Below, in pieces: positions 1 to 9,441 of a stretch of DNA of 20,884 bases (position 1 is its first letter; each line of letters opens with the position of its first letter). Location: assembly GCA_002477625.1 (NCBI GenBank), contig DLQQ01000008.1, positions 3,331 to 24,214 of the forward strand, written 5' to 3'. The position numbers and the translations under genes were made by a program. The notes under the pieces were generated by a model, which had not been told where the DNA came from, did not search any database, and saw only the letters and a program-made list of their open reading frames with translations. Source of the DNA: Candidatus Arcticimaribacter sp. UBA7428 (lineage in GTDB: Bacteria; Bacteroidota; Bacteroidia; Flavobacteriales; Flavobacteriaceae).

Positions 1-1814
1 CCGGTCTTGGCAATTACACTCAACTCAAAGTCGATACGCTCCGTAATTTCATCGGTCAATGTAGCGTATCTTTTTTTTGCTCCTTCGAAGGTTAAGTATC
101 GAAGGAAGTTGTTTTCCCCAAGTTTTCCGTCTGGATCATCGGGAACTAAATAGGCTTCTGGAATGTCAAACTTTGGAAGCAATACTTCCCTGGCCAACTC
201 AAAAGGTTCAATTTTATCAATTAATGCTTCGATATTCAAAACCGCCTCGGGTAAATCCTTAAATAAAAGTTTCATCTCCTCAGACGATTTGATATAGTAT
301 TCCTGATTTGGAAACCCATATCGAAAACCGCGACCCCGTCCAATGGGGGTAGCTTGTTTTTCACCTTCTTTTAGACAGAGTAAAATATCGTGAGCGTTGG
401 CTTCTTCTTTGGTTGCGTAATAGGTGTTATTCGTTGCAATCAAAGGGATTTCGTATTGCTTTGCTAGAGAAATGAGTACTTCGTTCGCTCGTTTTTCATC
501 TTCCTGACCGTGACGCATAAGTTCTACATAAAGATCAGCACCAAACATCCCATGCCACCACTGAAGGGCTTCTTCTGCCTGACGGTTTCCAAGATTCAAA
601 ATTTTTGAAGGCACCTCACCATAGAGGTTTCCTGTCAAAACAATAAGATCATCTTTATACATTGCTACAACCTGACGATCAATTCTTGGTACGTAATAAA
701 AGCCTTCAACATAGGCAATGGAGCTCATCTTCGCCAGGTTGTGGTATCCTTTTTTATTCTTAGCCAAAAAGACAACTTGATAACCGTCGTCTCTTCTGGT
801 TTTGTCTTTATGGTCTTCGCACACATAAAATTCACAGCCGACAATAGGCTTTATTTGTGCTTCTTCTACTGCATCTTTATTGTGATTTCCTACCGCTTTA
901 ATGAAATGAAAAGCACCCATCAAATTGGCATGATCTGTAATGGCAATAGCGGGCATCTGATTTTCTGCAGCAACAGAAACCATTTGACTCATTTTTGAAG
1001 TCGCCTGTAGTACCGAAAATTGTGAATGATTGTGCAAGTGCACAAAGGGCGCCGCATCTAGTTCGCCAGAAAGACTTGTGGAAATAGGCTTTATCGGTTC
1101 GGATTCTTGCTTTTGAACCAGTTTCTGCGAAGCCTTTTTTAAATTGACATGCTTGAGACCAATTCCCTCAATTGTAGTTTTTTGAGCTTCTTGAAGCACG
1201 CGAAGTTGTTCGCTCTTCCCTTCCAATACGGCCGGATGTAGCTGTCCTTTTCTAAGTAATTCTAGAAAACAACGGCTCGTTGCTTCTACATCTGCAGTAG
1301 CATTGTGAGCCTCTCCAAAGCCTGTTCCAAATAAGTGGGTGTAAAGCTCGGTAAGGGTGGGTAATTTAAACTTACCCCCTCTTCCTCCGGGCAACCGGCA
1401 CAGTTGTGCTGTTTCTTCAGTACAGGTATCAATTACCTTTGCTTCTTCAAGAGGATTGTGATCACCTAAACGCAAAAACTCAGCTCCCATAATATTCAAG
1501 TCGAAAGCAACATTGTGCCCTCCGACATATTCAGCTTGACTTAAGGCAGCCGAAAAAAGATTCAGTACTTCTGCAAGCGGTTTTCCTTTTTGCTCAGCCA
1601 GCGCGGTAGAGATTCCATGAATCTGTTCCGCATCATAAGGAACCGTATATCCGTCGGGTTGAATCAAATAATCTTCATGAGACAGCAATGCTCCACTATC
1701 CGCATGAACTTGCCAGGCGATTTGGATACATCTCGGCCAGTTCTCTGAATCGGTTAAGGGTGCTTTCCAGCGCTTTGGAAGACCGGTAGTCTCGGTGTCG
1801 AAGATGATATACAT
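1..1814 (-). CDS. dnaE: DNA polymerase III alpha subunit with N-terminal DEDDh exonuclease (3' part outside window)
   Basis: Replicative polymerase subunit that synthesises DNA in the replisome; only the first ~604 residues are in the window. It opens with a DnaQ-type proofreading exonuclease: D6 and E8 in FDTETTGL, HNVAFD at 100-105, and H170/D175 in EAHNATAD complete the DEDDh set. A linker of ~70 residues leads to the PHP domain starting near residue 257 (H259-L-H261-N-H263, then AITDHANL, IVGCEFYV and RHGQEDEKRANE). The polymerase palm, tau-binding and OB regions lie beyond base 1. The ATG at 1814 is placed exactly where the exonuclease fold begins (MYIIFDTETTGL), so the start is secure. 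Domain fusion of exonuclease to alpha is known in Bacteroidota; I infer that proofreading is in cis. The gene is divergent from mfd across 175 bases. Confidence 0.95.
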   Translation of the reverse strand, partial: MYIIFDTETTGLPKRWKAPLTDSENWPRCIQIAWQVHADSGALLSHEDYLIQPDGYTVPYDAEQIHGISTALAEQKGKPLAEVLNLFSAALSQAEYVGGHNVAFDLNIMGAEFLRLGDHNPLEEAKVIDTCTEETAQLCRLPGGRGGKFKLPTLTELYTHLFGTGFGEAHNATADVEATSRCFLELLRKGQLHPAVLEGKSEQLRVLQEAQKTTIEGIGLKHVNLKKASQKLVQKQESEPIKPISTSLSGELDAAPFVHLHNHSQFSVLQATSKMSQMVSVAAENQMPAIAITDHANLMGAFHFIKAVGNHNKDAVEEAQIKPIVGCEFYVCEDHKDKTRRDDGYQVVFLAKNKKGYHNLAKMSSIAYVEGFYYVPRIDRQVVAMYKDDLIVLTGNLYGEVPSKILNLGNRQAEEALQWWHGMFGADLYVELMRHGQEDEKRANEVLISLAKQYEIPLIATNNTYYATKEEANAHDILLCLKEGEKQATPIGRGRGFRYGFPNQEYYIKSSEEMKLLFKDLPEAVLNIEALIDKIEPFELAREVLLPKFDIPEAYLVPDDPDGKLGENNFLRYLTFEGAKKRYATLTDEITERIDFELSVIAKT

Positions 1815-1819
1815 AAGAA

Positions 1820-1849
1820 CGAAAATAACGAATTCATTCCGGGAACAAA
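1820..1849 (-). promoter_or_regulatory. possible dnaE promoter (weak)
   Basis: On the minus strand TTTG (1849-1846), 18 bases, TATTTTCG (1827-1820) resembles the Bacteroidota TTG/TAnnTTTG promoter with one mismatch in the -7 element. Transcription would begin within a base or two of the dnaE ATG, giving an essentially leaderless message. Spacing is acceptable but the match is imperfect, so this is tentative. Confidence 0.25.
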
Positions 1850-1933
1850 AAAAGTTTTATGTGGAGTTATCAACCATACAAAACCGAGCTACTGATAAAG
1901 TTCAATAAAAGGTTCAAAATCTTTTGATATGAA

Positions 1934-1964
1934 TTGAAAAGAGAAAAAAATGAACTTATCTTTG
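1934..1964 (+). promoter_or_regulatory. mfd promoter, Bacteroidota type
   Basis: TTG at 1934-1936 and TATCTTTG at 1957-1964 are separated by exactly 20 bases, an excellent match to the Bacteroidota primary sigma-factor consensus (TTG, ~17-23 bases, TAnnTTTG). Transcription should begin around 1970. This puts the ATG at 1950 inside the promoter and outside the message, which matters for choosing the mfd start. Confidence 0.65.
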
Positions 1965-1989
1965 AAAAAAAATAGGGATCGAATCTCTT

Positions 1990-4900
1990 ATTACTTCCTT
2001 TTCGAATACTCAAAATCAAAAAGCTCTAGAAGAACAGCTTTTACAGGACGACGCATGCGTATTTTTAAAAGGCAGTGTTGGATCTGGGATTAGTTTCATC
2101 ATAGCCAACAGCTTCAAAACCGTTGGGAAAACAATGCTGTATCTCTGCGAAGACCGAGAAAAAGCTGCGTATCAACTCAATGATTTTGAACGTATTTTAG
2201 GAGAAGACAATGTTCTTTTCTTTCCTTCGAGTTATCGAAAGCCTTACCAAACTGAAACCACCGACAATGCAAATGTATTGTTGCGATCCGAAGTTTTGAC
2301 CAAACTAGGCAGTTCCAAAAAACCCAAACTAATTGTCAGTTACCCTCAGGCGGTTTTTGAAAAAGTGGTATCGCATTCTACTCTAAAAAAAAATACGCTA
2401 GAAGTCATAAAAGACAGTCGCCTTTCTCTTGACTTTGTCAATGAAATGCTCTTCGAATACCGTTTTAACCGTGTTGATTTTGTAACCCAACCGGGGGAGT
2501 TTTCCGTTCGAGGTGGAATCATAGATGTTTTTTCTTTTTCAAATCAACACCCCTATCGGATCGAGTTTTATGACGATCAGGTCGAAAGCCTTCGGAGTTT
2601 TGATGTTGCTACCCAACTTTCGATCAGTACGCTCAACAAAATAAAACTCCTGCCCAATACGTCCGAAGGCTTTACAAAAGCAAAACGGAAAAGCATCATC
2701 GAAGTAATTGCTCCTAAGGGGGTTTTGATCACTCAAAACTTTGATTTTATAGCTGCCCGCTTAGCCCATTTTTATGAAGAAGCAGAAGCTAGTTTTGCAG
2801 CACTAGCTACCGAAACCAAACATTTGCCCCCCGATGTCTTGTTCATTTCAAAGGAAAACTTCATACAAACGGCCTCCATGCTCAGCTTGGTGAGTTTAAC
2901 CAAAAGTACAGCTGTAAATACACAACAAAATCACTTTTTTAAACAAAGTCCACAACCGGCTTTTAACCGACAATTCGATCGACTGATTGTCTATCTCAAC
3001 GACAATCACCAAAAGGGATATCAAAATTTCATTTGCTGCGCAAGTGAACAACAAGCGCAACGCTTCAAAGATATTTTTGAAGAAGGAGAAGAAACGGTTC
3101 ATTACAAAACTCTGGTAAACCCACTTTTTGAAGGCTTTGAAGATGTCGATGCGAAGATTGCCTGTTTTACCGATCATCAGATTTTTGAGCGTTACCACAA
3201 ATACCAACTAAAAACAACCAAAGCCAAAAAAGAAGCCCTTACATTAAAAGAATTGACTCATCTGGAAGTGGGCGATTATGTCACCCACATTGATCATGGG
3301 ATCGGTACCTTCGGAGGACTTCAAAAAATTGATGTTGAAGGGAACCAACAAGAAGCCATCAAGTTGGTTTATGCTGATCGCGATATTCTGTACCTGAGCA
3401 TTCACTCACTTCATAAAATCTCACGTTTCAACGGGAAGGATGGCAAGGTTCCTAAGGTCTATAAACTGGGTTCATCGGCTTGGAAAAGTTTAAAACAAAA
3501 AACAAAAACTCGGGTAAAACAAATCGCTTTTAACCTGATTGAACTCTACGCCAAACGGCGCCAAAAAATAGGATACGCCTGTGATCCGGACAGTTACCTC
3601 CAACACGAATTAGAGGCTTCTTTTATTTTTGAAGATACACCAGATCAAAGTACTGCTACTGCAGATGTAAAAAAAGATATGGAAAGTGAGCAACCCATGG
3701 ATCGTCTCGTTTGTGGTGATGTAGGTTTTGGGAAGACGGAAGTTGCAATCCGAGCTGCATTTAAGGCTGTAGACAACAGCAAACAGGTTGCAGTTTTAGT
3801 ACCCACAACCATCCTGGCATTTCAGCATTTTAAAAATTTCTCGAAACGCCTGAGTGATCTCCCAGTCCGGGTTGATTACTTGAATCGTTTCCGTTCTACA
3901 AAAGACAAGAAACAAATTATCGAAGACCTTAAATTAGGTAAAATTGATGTCCTTATTGGAACACATCAATTGGTTGGGAAGCAGGTAGAATTTAAAGACC
4001 TCGGGCTTTTAATTGTTGACGAAGAACAAAAATTTGGCGTTGCTGTAAAAGAAAAACTTCGAGCACTAAAAACCAATGTGGATGTTTTAACCCTAACCGC
4101 AACCCCTATTCCACGAACACTTCAATTCAGTTTAATGGCAGCCCGAGACATGTCGGTTATCGCTACCGCACCTCCCAATCGATACCCTATTGAAAGTGAA
4201 GTTGTTCGCTTTGACGAACAACTTATGCGGGACAGTATTTCCTATGAGATACAACGGGGAGGACAAGTATTCTTTATTCATAATCGGGTGGAAAACATAA
4301 CGGAAGTTGCTGGAATGCTGCAGCGTCTTGTTCCCGATGCCCGAATTCGAGTTGGACATGGTCAGTTAGATGGAAAAAAACTAGAAGACAACCTACTCCA
4401 ATTCATGGATGGAAGTTATGACATCTTGGTCGCTACAACCATCATAGAAAATGGACTCGATGTTCCCAATGCCAATACTATTTTCATCAATAATGCACAA
4501 AATTTTGGACTGAGCGATCTGCATCAGATGCGGGGTCGTGTAGGTCGGAGCAATAAAAAAGCCTTTTGCTATTTCATTACACCTCCCGACAGCGCCATGT
4601 CAAGTGATGCACAAAAAAGAATTCACGCCATTGAGCAATTTGCAGCTCTGGGTTCTGGAATTCAAATTGCGATGAAAGATCTTGAAATAAGAGGTGCAGG
4701 TGATCTTTTGGGTGGAGAGCAAAGTGGTTTCATCAACGATATTGGTTTTGAAACCTATCAAAAAATTCTAAAAGAAGCCATCGAAGAGCTGAAAGAAAAT
4801 GAATTCAAATCGTTGTATAGCGACAAAGAAGAAGCGCCTAAAGCCTTTGTTAGGGAAATTCAGATTGATACGGATTTAGAGGTTCTTTTTCCAGATGACT

Positions 4901-5310
4901 ACATCAACATTGTAAGCGAACGATTGACTCTTTACAACCGTTTAGCTACTTTAAAAGAAGAAGCTGACTTGGTTCAGTATCAAAAAGAAATTGAAGATCG
5001 TTTTGGACCACTGCCGCTTGAAGCTGAGGCGCTCTTGGACAGCGTGCGTTTAAAATGGAAAGCTGCGCATCTTGGAATCGATCGTTTACTGCTCAAAAAG
5101 AAGCAGTGCATTGGCTATTTTATCGCGGATCAGGAAAGTCCTTTTTATCAAAGTGACCGTTTCCATGCGCTCTTGGTTTGGGTTCAGCAACATGCTACCC
5201 AAGTAAACATGAAAGAAAAACAAACGAAAGGAGGATTGCGTTTACGTCTTGCTTTTAAAGACATACACAGTGTGCAACAAGCACTTCAGGCACTTCCCGA
5301 CTTAGAGTGA
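1990..5310 (+). CDS. mfd: transcription-repair coupling factor Mfd, probable ATT start
   Basis: ATP-dependent translocase that displaces RNA polymerase stalled at DNA lesions and recruits UvrA. Numbering from ATT 1990 gives 1106 residues, normal for the family. Visible regions: UvrB-homology module ([34 protein letters not shown]), RNA-polymerase-interacting domain at ~421-490 ([19 protein letters not shown]), Walker A GDVGFGKT at ~576-583, DEEQ box at ~677-680, [18 protein letters not shown], and a C-terminal TRCF domain. The first in-frame ATG is at 2134, but the 48 codons before it are open and read as a normal Mfd N-terminus ([19 protein letters not shown]). No in-frame ATG, GTG or TTG lies between the stop at 1963 and 2134; ATT 1990 is the best-placed codon (ATC 1978 is an alternative). 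Convergent with the ACT-like gene, overlapping it by 9 bases. The identity is certain; the exact start is inferred. Confidence 0.93.
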   Translation: MTSFSNTQNQKALEEQLLQDDACVFLKGSVGSGISFIIANSFKTVGKTMLYLCEDREKAAYQLNDFERILGEDNVLFFPSSYRKPYQTETTDNANVLLRSEVLTKLGSSKKPKLIVSYPQAVFEKVVSHSTLKKNTLEVIKDSRLSLDFVNEMLFEYRFNRVDFVTQPGEFSVRGGIIDVFSFSNQHPYRIEFYDDQVESLRSFDVATQLSISTLNKIKLLPNTSEGFTKAKRKSIIEVIAPKGVLITQNFDFIAARLAHFYEEAEASFAALATETKHLPPDVLFISKENFIQTASMLSLVSLTKSTAVNTQQNHFFKQSPQPAFNRQFDRLIVYLNDNHQKGYQNFICCASEQQAQRFKDIFEEGEETVHYKTLVNPLFEGFEDVDAKIACFTDHQIFERYHKYQLKTTKAKKEALTLKELTHLEVGDYVTHIDHGIGTFGGLQKIDVEGNQQEAIKLVYADRDILYLSIHSLHKISRFNGKDGKVPKVYKLGSSAWKSLKQKTKTRVKQIAFNLIELYAKRRQKIGYACDPDSYLQHELEASFIFEDTPDQSTATADVKKDMESEQPMDRLVCGDVGFGKTEVAIRAAFKAVDNSKQVAVLVPTTILAFQHFKNFSKRLSDLPVRVDYLNRFRSTKDKKQIIEDLKLGKIDVLIGTHQLVGKQVEFKDLGLLIVDEEQKFGVAVKEKLRALKTNVDVLTLTATPIPRTLQFSLMAARDMSVIATAPPNRYPIESEVVRFDEQLMRDSISYEIQRGGQVFFIHNRVENITEVAGMLQRLVPDARIRVGHGQLDGKKLEDNLLQFMDGSYDILVATTIIENGLDVPNANTIFINNAQNFGLSDLHQMRGRVGRSNKKAFCYFITPPDSAMSSDAQKRIHAIEQFAALGSGIQIAMKDLEIRGAGDLLGGEQSGFINDIGFETYQKILKEAIEELKENEFKSLYSDKEEAPKAFVREIQIDTDLEVLFPDDYINIVSERLTLYNRLATLKEEADLVQYQKEIEDRFGPLPLEAEALLDSVRLKWKAAHLGIDRLLLKKKQCIGYFIADQESPFYQSDRFHALLVWVQQHATQVNMKEKQTKGGLRLRLAFKDIHSVQQALQALPDLE

Positions 5311-5961
5311 TTTTAAATCTTTGATTACTTTAAAAGCTGTATTGACAGAATCCTCGTCAACTAGAATAGTGAACTCGTTTGAGGTTGAAATAACCTGACG
5401 GATGTTGACTCCTTCCCAAGAAAGTCGTTGAAAAATAAAATAATAAATTCCAGGAATGTCGACATTCTCTGTTGGAAGTTTAATCGTCACCGACGATAAA
5501 TTTTCGGATTTCTCAAGCAATACTTCATTCTCAAAGTAGATTGCTACCAAGTGTTTCATCGTACTGCTGATGACAATATTGGATTCAGAAACACCTCTGG
5601 ACGATGTATAGAAAGCTTCTTTATTATCGTTTACCTGAGCTAAAAATGACGCCTGAGCACTGAGTAAGGTTTCGGAAATCTTAAAGCTGTAATCTACCAA
5701 AGACGAACGAACCGTTATATCACCAATCCCTTTTAAAACCTTTACGATCTTATGAGTGGACAAAAATTCCATATTATCAGAAATGCGTTTCAATGCCATT
5801 ACAATCGCTCCACTGCGCGCCTCTTTTTGGAGGGCAAGCTCAATTTCGGGTTGAATTTGACGGGACAATGAGGTAAGGTTAATAATCCCTTGCGATAAGG
5901 CAGTTGACAAGAAAGGCTTAGTTTTGATGTAGTTTTCCACTACAGATGCTATGGTTTTCAT
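5302..5961 (-). CDS. ACT-like domain protein of unknown role
   Basis: A 219-residue soluble protein. The first ~100 residues are helical (includes ALKRISDNMEFLSTHKIVKVLK), and the last ~75 (from about VAIYFENEVLLEKSENLSS) read like an ACT ligand-binding fold: a VTIKLP strand, then IPGIYYFIFQRLSWEGVNI, then TILVDED and a closing helix. The segment PGIYYFIFQRLSWEGVNIRQ has the layout of ACT domains that bind amino acids in aspartate kinases and similar regulators. No kinase or other catalytic domain is present, so it may be a free-standing regulator. I recognise the fold but not a specific function. It has its own promoter upstream and its stop region overlaps the end of mfd by 9 bases. Confidence 0.75.
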   Translation of the reverse strand: MKTIASVVENYIKTKPFLSTALSQGIINLTSLSRQIQPEIELALQKEARSGAIVMALKRISDNMEFLSTHKIVKVLKGIGDITVRSSLVDYSFKISETLLSAQASFLAQVNDNKEAFYTSSRGVSESNIVISSTMKHLVAIYFENEVLLEKSENLSSVTIKLPTENVDIPGIYYFIFQRLSWEGVNIRQVISTSNEFTILVDEDSVNTAFKVIKDLKSL

Positions 5962-5993
5962 CTTGGTGCTCTGTTAAATTCGTTTCAAAAATA

Positions 5994-6024
5994 CAAAAAT
6001 AAAAACAAGTTGTTTTATTTACAA
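5994..6024 (-). promoter_or_regulatory. promoter of the ACT-like gene
   Basis: Reading the minus strand, TTG (6024-6022), 20 bases, TATTTTTG (6001-5994) matches the Bacteroidota promoter perfectly in spacing and -7 element. A second TATTTTTG follows directly at 5993-5986, a tandem 8-base repeat that could offer an alternative start. Transcription would begin ~25-30 bases before the ATG at 5961. Confidence 0.55.
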
Positions 6025-6031
6025 CACTTTT

Positions 6032-6391
6032 TTAGAATGGATAAAAAGCATTTTCAATATGCTCACGGGTCCAAATTCCTTTTTCAACCACATAGGAGGT
6101 GATATCAAAGCGCACCTCAACATCTAAATCATTCTTTTGAATATAGGCATCAATAGCCAAGACCAACAATTGGATTTTTTTTCGATTAACAAACGATTCA
6201 GGAGCTCCAAAAAAAGAAGAGGAGCGTGCTTTAACCTCAACTACAATAATGAAAGAGTCTTTTTTAGCAATGATATCAATCTCTGCTTTTCGATAGCGAT
6301 AGTTCTGTTCCAAGATTTCGTAACCCATCTTCTTGAGGTAGGTCGCGGCTCTTTGTTCTGCAATTTGACCGAAGGTGTAGGATTCACTCAT
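6032..6391 (-). CDS. YraN/UPF0102 family nuclease-like protein
   Basis: A 119-residue protein of the YraN (UPF0102) family, which has a restriction-endonuclease-like fold and no settled function. The opening GQIAEQRAATYLKKMGYEILEQNYRYRKAEIDIIAK is the family signature. Candidate metal/catalytic residues are E37, D39, E52 and K54 (EIDII, then VVEVKARSS), the usual E/D-x-K arrangement. I chose the ATG at 6391, which begins MSESYTFGQIAE and fits the family length. The frame is open further upstream to 6541, but that extension of 50 residues would run into metG on the other strand and looks nothing like the family. The gene is divergent from metG. Confidence 0.88.
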   Translation of the reverse strand: MSESYTFGQIAEQRAATYLKKMGYEILEQNYRYRKAEIDIIAKKDSFIIVVEVKARSSSFFGAPESFVNRKKIQLLVLAIDAYIQKNDLDVEVRFDITSYVVEKGIWTREHIENAFYPF

Positions 6392-6444
6392 AATAAAATC
6401 AACTTGGCAGCTCCAAATTAGTAAAGCGCCTAAGAAAAAAGGCT

Positions 6445-6452
6445 TATTTTTG
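6445..6452 (+). promoter_or_regulatory. -7 element of metG promoter
   Basis: TATTTTTG fits the TAnnTTTG element and lies 14 bases before the metG ATG at 6467. No good TTG lies at the expected distance upstream, so the promoter is supported only by its -7 half. Confidence 0.4.
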
Positions 6453-6466
6453 TAAAAAATTATTTT

Positions 6467-8527
6467 ATGGCACTTACTGCAAAACGATATACAATTACTG
6501 CTGCACTCCCCTACACCAATGGTCCCATTCATATTGGTCACTTAGCGGGAGTCTATGTGCCTGCAGATATTTACAGTCGTTATTTGCGTGCCCAAAAGAA
6601 AGATGTTGCTTTCATATGTGGAAGTGATGAGCACGGAGTAGCCATTTCTATTCGCGCTAAAAAAGAAGGTGTAAGCCCCAAAGAGATTATTGACAAATAC
6701 GATAAAATGATTCGTAAGTCTTTTGATCAACTCGGCATTTCTTTTGACAATTACTCAAGAACCTCAGCTCCAATTCACCACGAGACTGCCTCTGATATTT
6801 TTTCGAAAATGCAGGCAGCAGGTCAATTTGTAGAAGAAGTAACCGAGCAACTTTACGACCCAGAAGCCAAACAGTATTTGGCCGATCGCTTTGTTACCGG
6901 AACTTGTCCAAAATGTAACCATACAGAAGCCTATGGGGATCAATGCGAGCAATGTGGCAGTTCACTCAATGCAACTGAGCTCATCAATCCAAAATCGACT
7001 TTGTCGGGTGCAGAACCCATCTTAAAAGAAACCAAGCACTGGTTTTTACCCTTAGACCAATACGAAGACTTCATGAAGGAATGGGTTATTGAAGGTCATA
7101 AAGACGACTGGAAACCCAATGTATACGGACAAGTAAAATCGTGGGTAGATGAAGGCCTTCGACCCAGAGCGGTAACCCGAGATTTAGATTGGGGAATCCC
7201 TGTACCGGTTGAGGGGGCAGATGGCAAAGTCCTTTACGTTTGGTTCGACGCTCCAATTGGTTATATTTCTTCGACCAAAGAATGGGCCGCTAAAAACAAG
7301 AAAGACTGGGAACCCTATTGGAAAGATAAGGGAACCTCTTTGGTGCATTTTATAGGAAAAGACAACATCGTATTCCACTGCATTATTTTCCCTTGTATAC
7401 TAAAAGCAGCGGGAGACTATATTTTACCAGAAAATGTTCCTGCTAACGAATTCTTAAATCTTGAAGGGAATAAAATATCCACCTCAAAAAATTGGGCAGT
7501 TTGGTTGCATGAATATCTAGAAGAATTCCCTGGGCAAGAAGATGTATTGCGTTATGTACTTACCGCAAATGCTCCCGAAACGAAAGACAACGATTTTACA
7601 TGGAAAGATTTTCAAGCGAGAAATAATAATGAATTGGTTGCTATTTTCGGAAACTTCATAAACCGAGTTAGTGTACTCACTCAAAAATATTATGACGGTA
7701 GTGTTCCTGCTCGTAAAAACCAAACTCCTGAGGACAAGGAGGCTTTAGATAAAATGAAGGCTTTTCCAGCGGTCATTGGCGAAAGTATTGAACGGTTCCG
7801 TTTTAGAGAAGCCAGTCAGGAGTTGATGAATTTGGCTCGTTTAGGCAATAAATATTTGGCCGATCAAGAGCCTTGGAAACTAATCAAAGTAGATCCTGAG
7901 CGTGTCGAAACTATCATGAATATTGCACTGCAAATTGCAGCTACGCTTGCAACGGTTTCTGAACCTTTTTTACCGCATAGCGCTCAAAAACTCAGAGCAA
8001 TTTTAAACATTACCAATCCGACCGAATGGAATGCAATTGCAACAACTGAAAATCTTTTAGTCGCAGGTCATCTAATCGGTAGCCAAGAATTACTCTTTGC
8101 AAAAGTTGAAGACAGCAACATTCAAGCACAACTAGACAAACTCGAAGCCACCAAAAAGAATAATGCTGATGCTGATTTTGAACTTACGCCTGTAAAAGAA
8201 AACATCAGTTTTGAGCAATTCAATGCGATGGACTTAAGAACAGGAACAGTAATCGAAGCAGAGAAAATAAAAAAGACTAAAAAATTACTCAAGCTGAAGG
8301 TTGATCTCGGATTCGAAAGTAGAACCATCGTATCTGGTATTGCAGCAAGTTATACCCCTGAAGAAATGGTCGGGAAAAAAGTAACCGTTTTGGCAAACTT
8401 AGGATCGAGAACCATCAAGGGGGTTGAAAGCCAAGGAATGCTTTTGATGACCGAAAATAAAGACGGAAAGCTGATTGTTATTGGACCTGAAGACGCAAGT
8501 ATGGACAATGGTTTTGAAATCAACTAA
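6467..8527 (+). CDS. metG: methionine--tRNA ligase
   Basis: Charges tRNA-Met with methionine in the cytoplasm; essential for initiation and elongation. The 686-residue protein has the class I signature HIGH at 22-25 and a KMSKS-type loop KISTS at 336-340. Its zinc knuckle in the connective domain has four cysteines (C147, C150, C160, C163), so this is a one-knuckle, four-Cys type. A helical anticodon-binding domain follows, and the last ~107 residues (from about [16 protein letters not shown]) form an EMAP-II/Trbp111-like tRNA-binding and dimerisation domain. The ATG at 6467 puts HIGH at its usual distance from the N-terminus. The HDAC-like gene begins 5 or 11 bases after its stop and is probably co-transcribed. 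Confidence 0.97.
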   Translation: MALTAKRYTITAALPYTNGPIHIGHLAGVYVPADIYSRYLRAQKKDVAFICGSDEHGVAISIRAKKEGVSPKEIIDKYDKMIRKSFDQLGISFDNYSRTSAPIHHETASDIFSKMQAAGQFVEEVTEQLYDPEAKQYLADRFVTGTCPKCNHTEAYGDQCEQCGSSLNATELINPKSTLSGAEPILKETKHWFLPLDQYEDFMKEWVIEGHKDDWKPNVYGQVKSWVDEGLRPRAVTRDLDWGIPVPVEGADGKVLYVWFDAPIGYISSTKEWAAKNKKDWEPYWKDKGTSLVHFIGKDNIVFHCIIFPCILKAAGDYILPENVPANEFLNLEGNKISTSKNWAVWLHEYLEEFPGQEDVLRYVLTANAPETKDNDFTWKDFQARNNNELVAIFGNFINRVSVLTQKYYDGSVPARKNQTPEDKEALDKMKAFPAVIGESIERFRFREASQELMNLARLGNKYLADQEPWKLIKVDPERVETIMNIALQIAATLATVSEPFLPHSAQKLRAILNITNPTEWNAIATTENLLVAGHLIGSQELLFAKVEDSNIQAQLDKLEATKKNNADADFELTPVKENISFEQFNAMDLRTGTVIEAEKIKKTKKLLKLKVDLGFESRTIVSGIAASYTPEEMVGKKVTVLANLGSRTIKGVESQGMLLMTENKDGKLIVIGPEDASMDNGFEIN

Positions 8528-8532
8528 GTTCA

Positions 8533-9441
8533 TTGGCTTTGCTTAATATCGCTTTCCATCCAATGTATCAATTGCCCCTGCCCTTAAAGCATCGTTTTCC
8601 GATGGAGAAATACGATTTGCTTCCCAGACAATTAATCCATGAAGGTAGCTGTACATCAGAGGATTTTTTTACACCAACCGCTTTAGATCGAGCAATAATA
8701 GAACGTATTCATCATCCAGAATATGTGAAAAAACTTTTAGCGCTAGATCTCAACAAAAAAGAAGCTCGAAAAATCGGCTTCCCATTGAGTAAAGAACTTA
8801 TTGAACGGGAAATACTCATTGCGGGAGGAACGGTTCAGGGTGCACTTAAAGCATTAAAAGACGGAATTGCCATGAATATTGCTGGAGGCACGCACCATGC
8901 ATTCAGGGCGCATGGTGAAGCTTTTTGTCTCTTAAATGATCAAGCCATTGCTGCACAATATCTGTTAGATCAAAAACTTATTACCAACATTTTAATAGTT
9001 GATTTAGATGTACACCAAGGGAATGGAACTGCCGAAATTTTTGAATCCAACCCCAATGTTTTTACGTTTTCTATGCACGGAGAAAAAAATTACCCCTTTC
9101 ATAAAGAAAATAGCGACTTGGATTTAGCCCTAGAAGATGGATGTTCCGATGAAGGGTTTTTACATATACTAGAAAACACTTTGACGAAGCTAATAGCACA
9201 AAACCAACCTGATTTTATATTTTATCTCTGCGGAGTAGATGTCTTGGAAACAGATAAACTGGGTCGGCTCGGCATGAGCATAGCTGGATGCAAACAACGC
9301 GATCGATTTGTATTGGAACTATGCAGACAGCATGAAATACCCGTTCAGTGCAGTATGGGCGGTGGTTACTCAAAAGACATCAAGGTAATCATAGAAGCAC
9401 ATGCCAATACGTTTCGGGTAGCAAAAGATATTTTCGACTAA
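8533..9441 (+). CDS. histone deacetylase-fold amidohydrolase, TTG start
   Basis: A 302-residue protein of the HDAC/AcuC/acetylpolyamine amidohydrolase superfamily, zinc enzymes that remove acyl groups from amine nitrogens. Visible active-site parts: the catalytic histidine pair H121-H122 in GGTHHAF, FCLLND at 131-136, zinc ligands D159 and H161 in DLDVHQGNG, a third ligand D241 in VDVLETDKLGRLGMS, and GGGYS near 277-280. The set is complete, so it should be active. The real substrate cannot be read from sequence: acetyl-lysine on proteins, polyamines or another acylated amine are all possible. No ATG precedes the fold. TTG 8533 gives MALLNIAFHP and TTG 8539 gives MLNIAFHP, which is nearer the usual start. 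It shares a 4-base stop overlap with the convergent CBS gene. Confidence 0.9.
   Translation: MALLNIAFHPMYQLPLPLKHRFPMEKYDLLPRQLIHEGSCTSEDFFTPTALDRAIIERIHHPEYVKKLLALDLNKKEARKIGFPLSKELIEREILIAGGTVQGALKALKDGIAMNIAGGTHHAFRAHGEAFCLLNDQAIAAQYLLDQKLITNILIVDLDVHQGNGTAEIFESNPNVFTFSMHGEKNYPFHKENSDLDLALEDGCSDEGFLHILENTLTKLIAQNQPDFIFYLCGVDVLETDKLGRLGMSIAGCKQRDRFVLELCRQHEIPVQCSMGGGYSKDIKVIIEAHANTFRVAKDIFD

Noticed and set aside
1950..2092. ATG 1950 as the mfd start or as a separate short gene
   Set aside because: It is in another frame that stops at about 2092, lies inside the likely promoter (1934-1964), and its short product resembles nothing.
2896..3207. 103-codon minus-strand reading frame inside mfd (and several similar 60-100 codon frames inside metG, crtD and the nuclease gene)
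   Set aside because: They lie wholly within strongly conserved genes, have no promoter or recognisable product, and fit the open antisense frames expected in AT-rich genes.
6392..6541. N-terminal extension of 50 residues on the YraN-family protein
   Set aside because: It would overlap metG on the opposite strand, contains no family sequence, and the ATG at 6391 gives the normal YraN length and opening motif.
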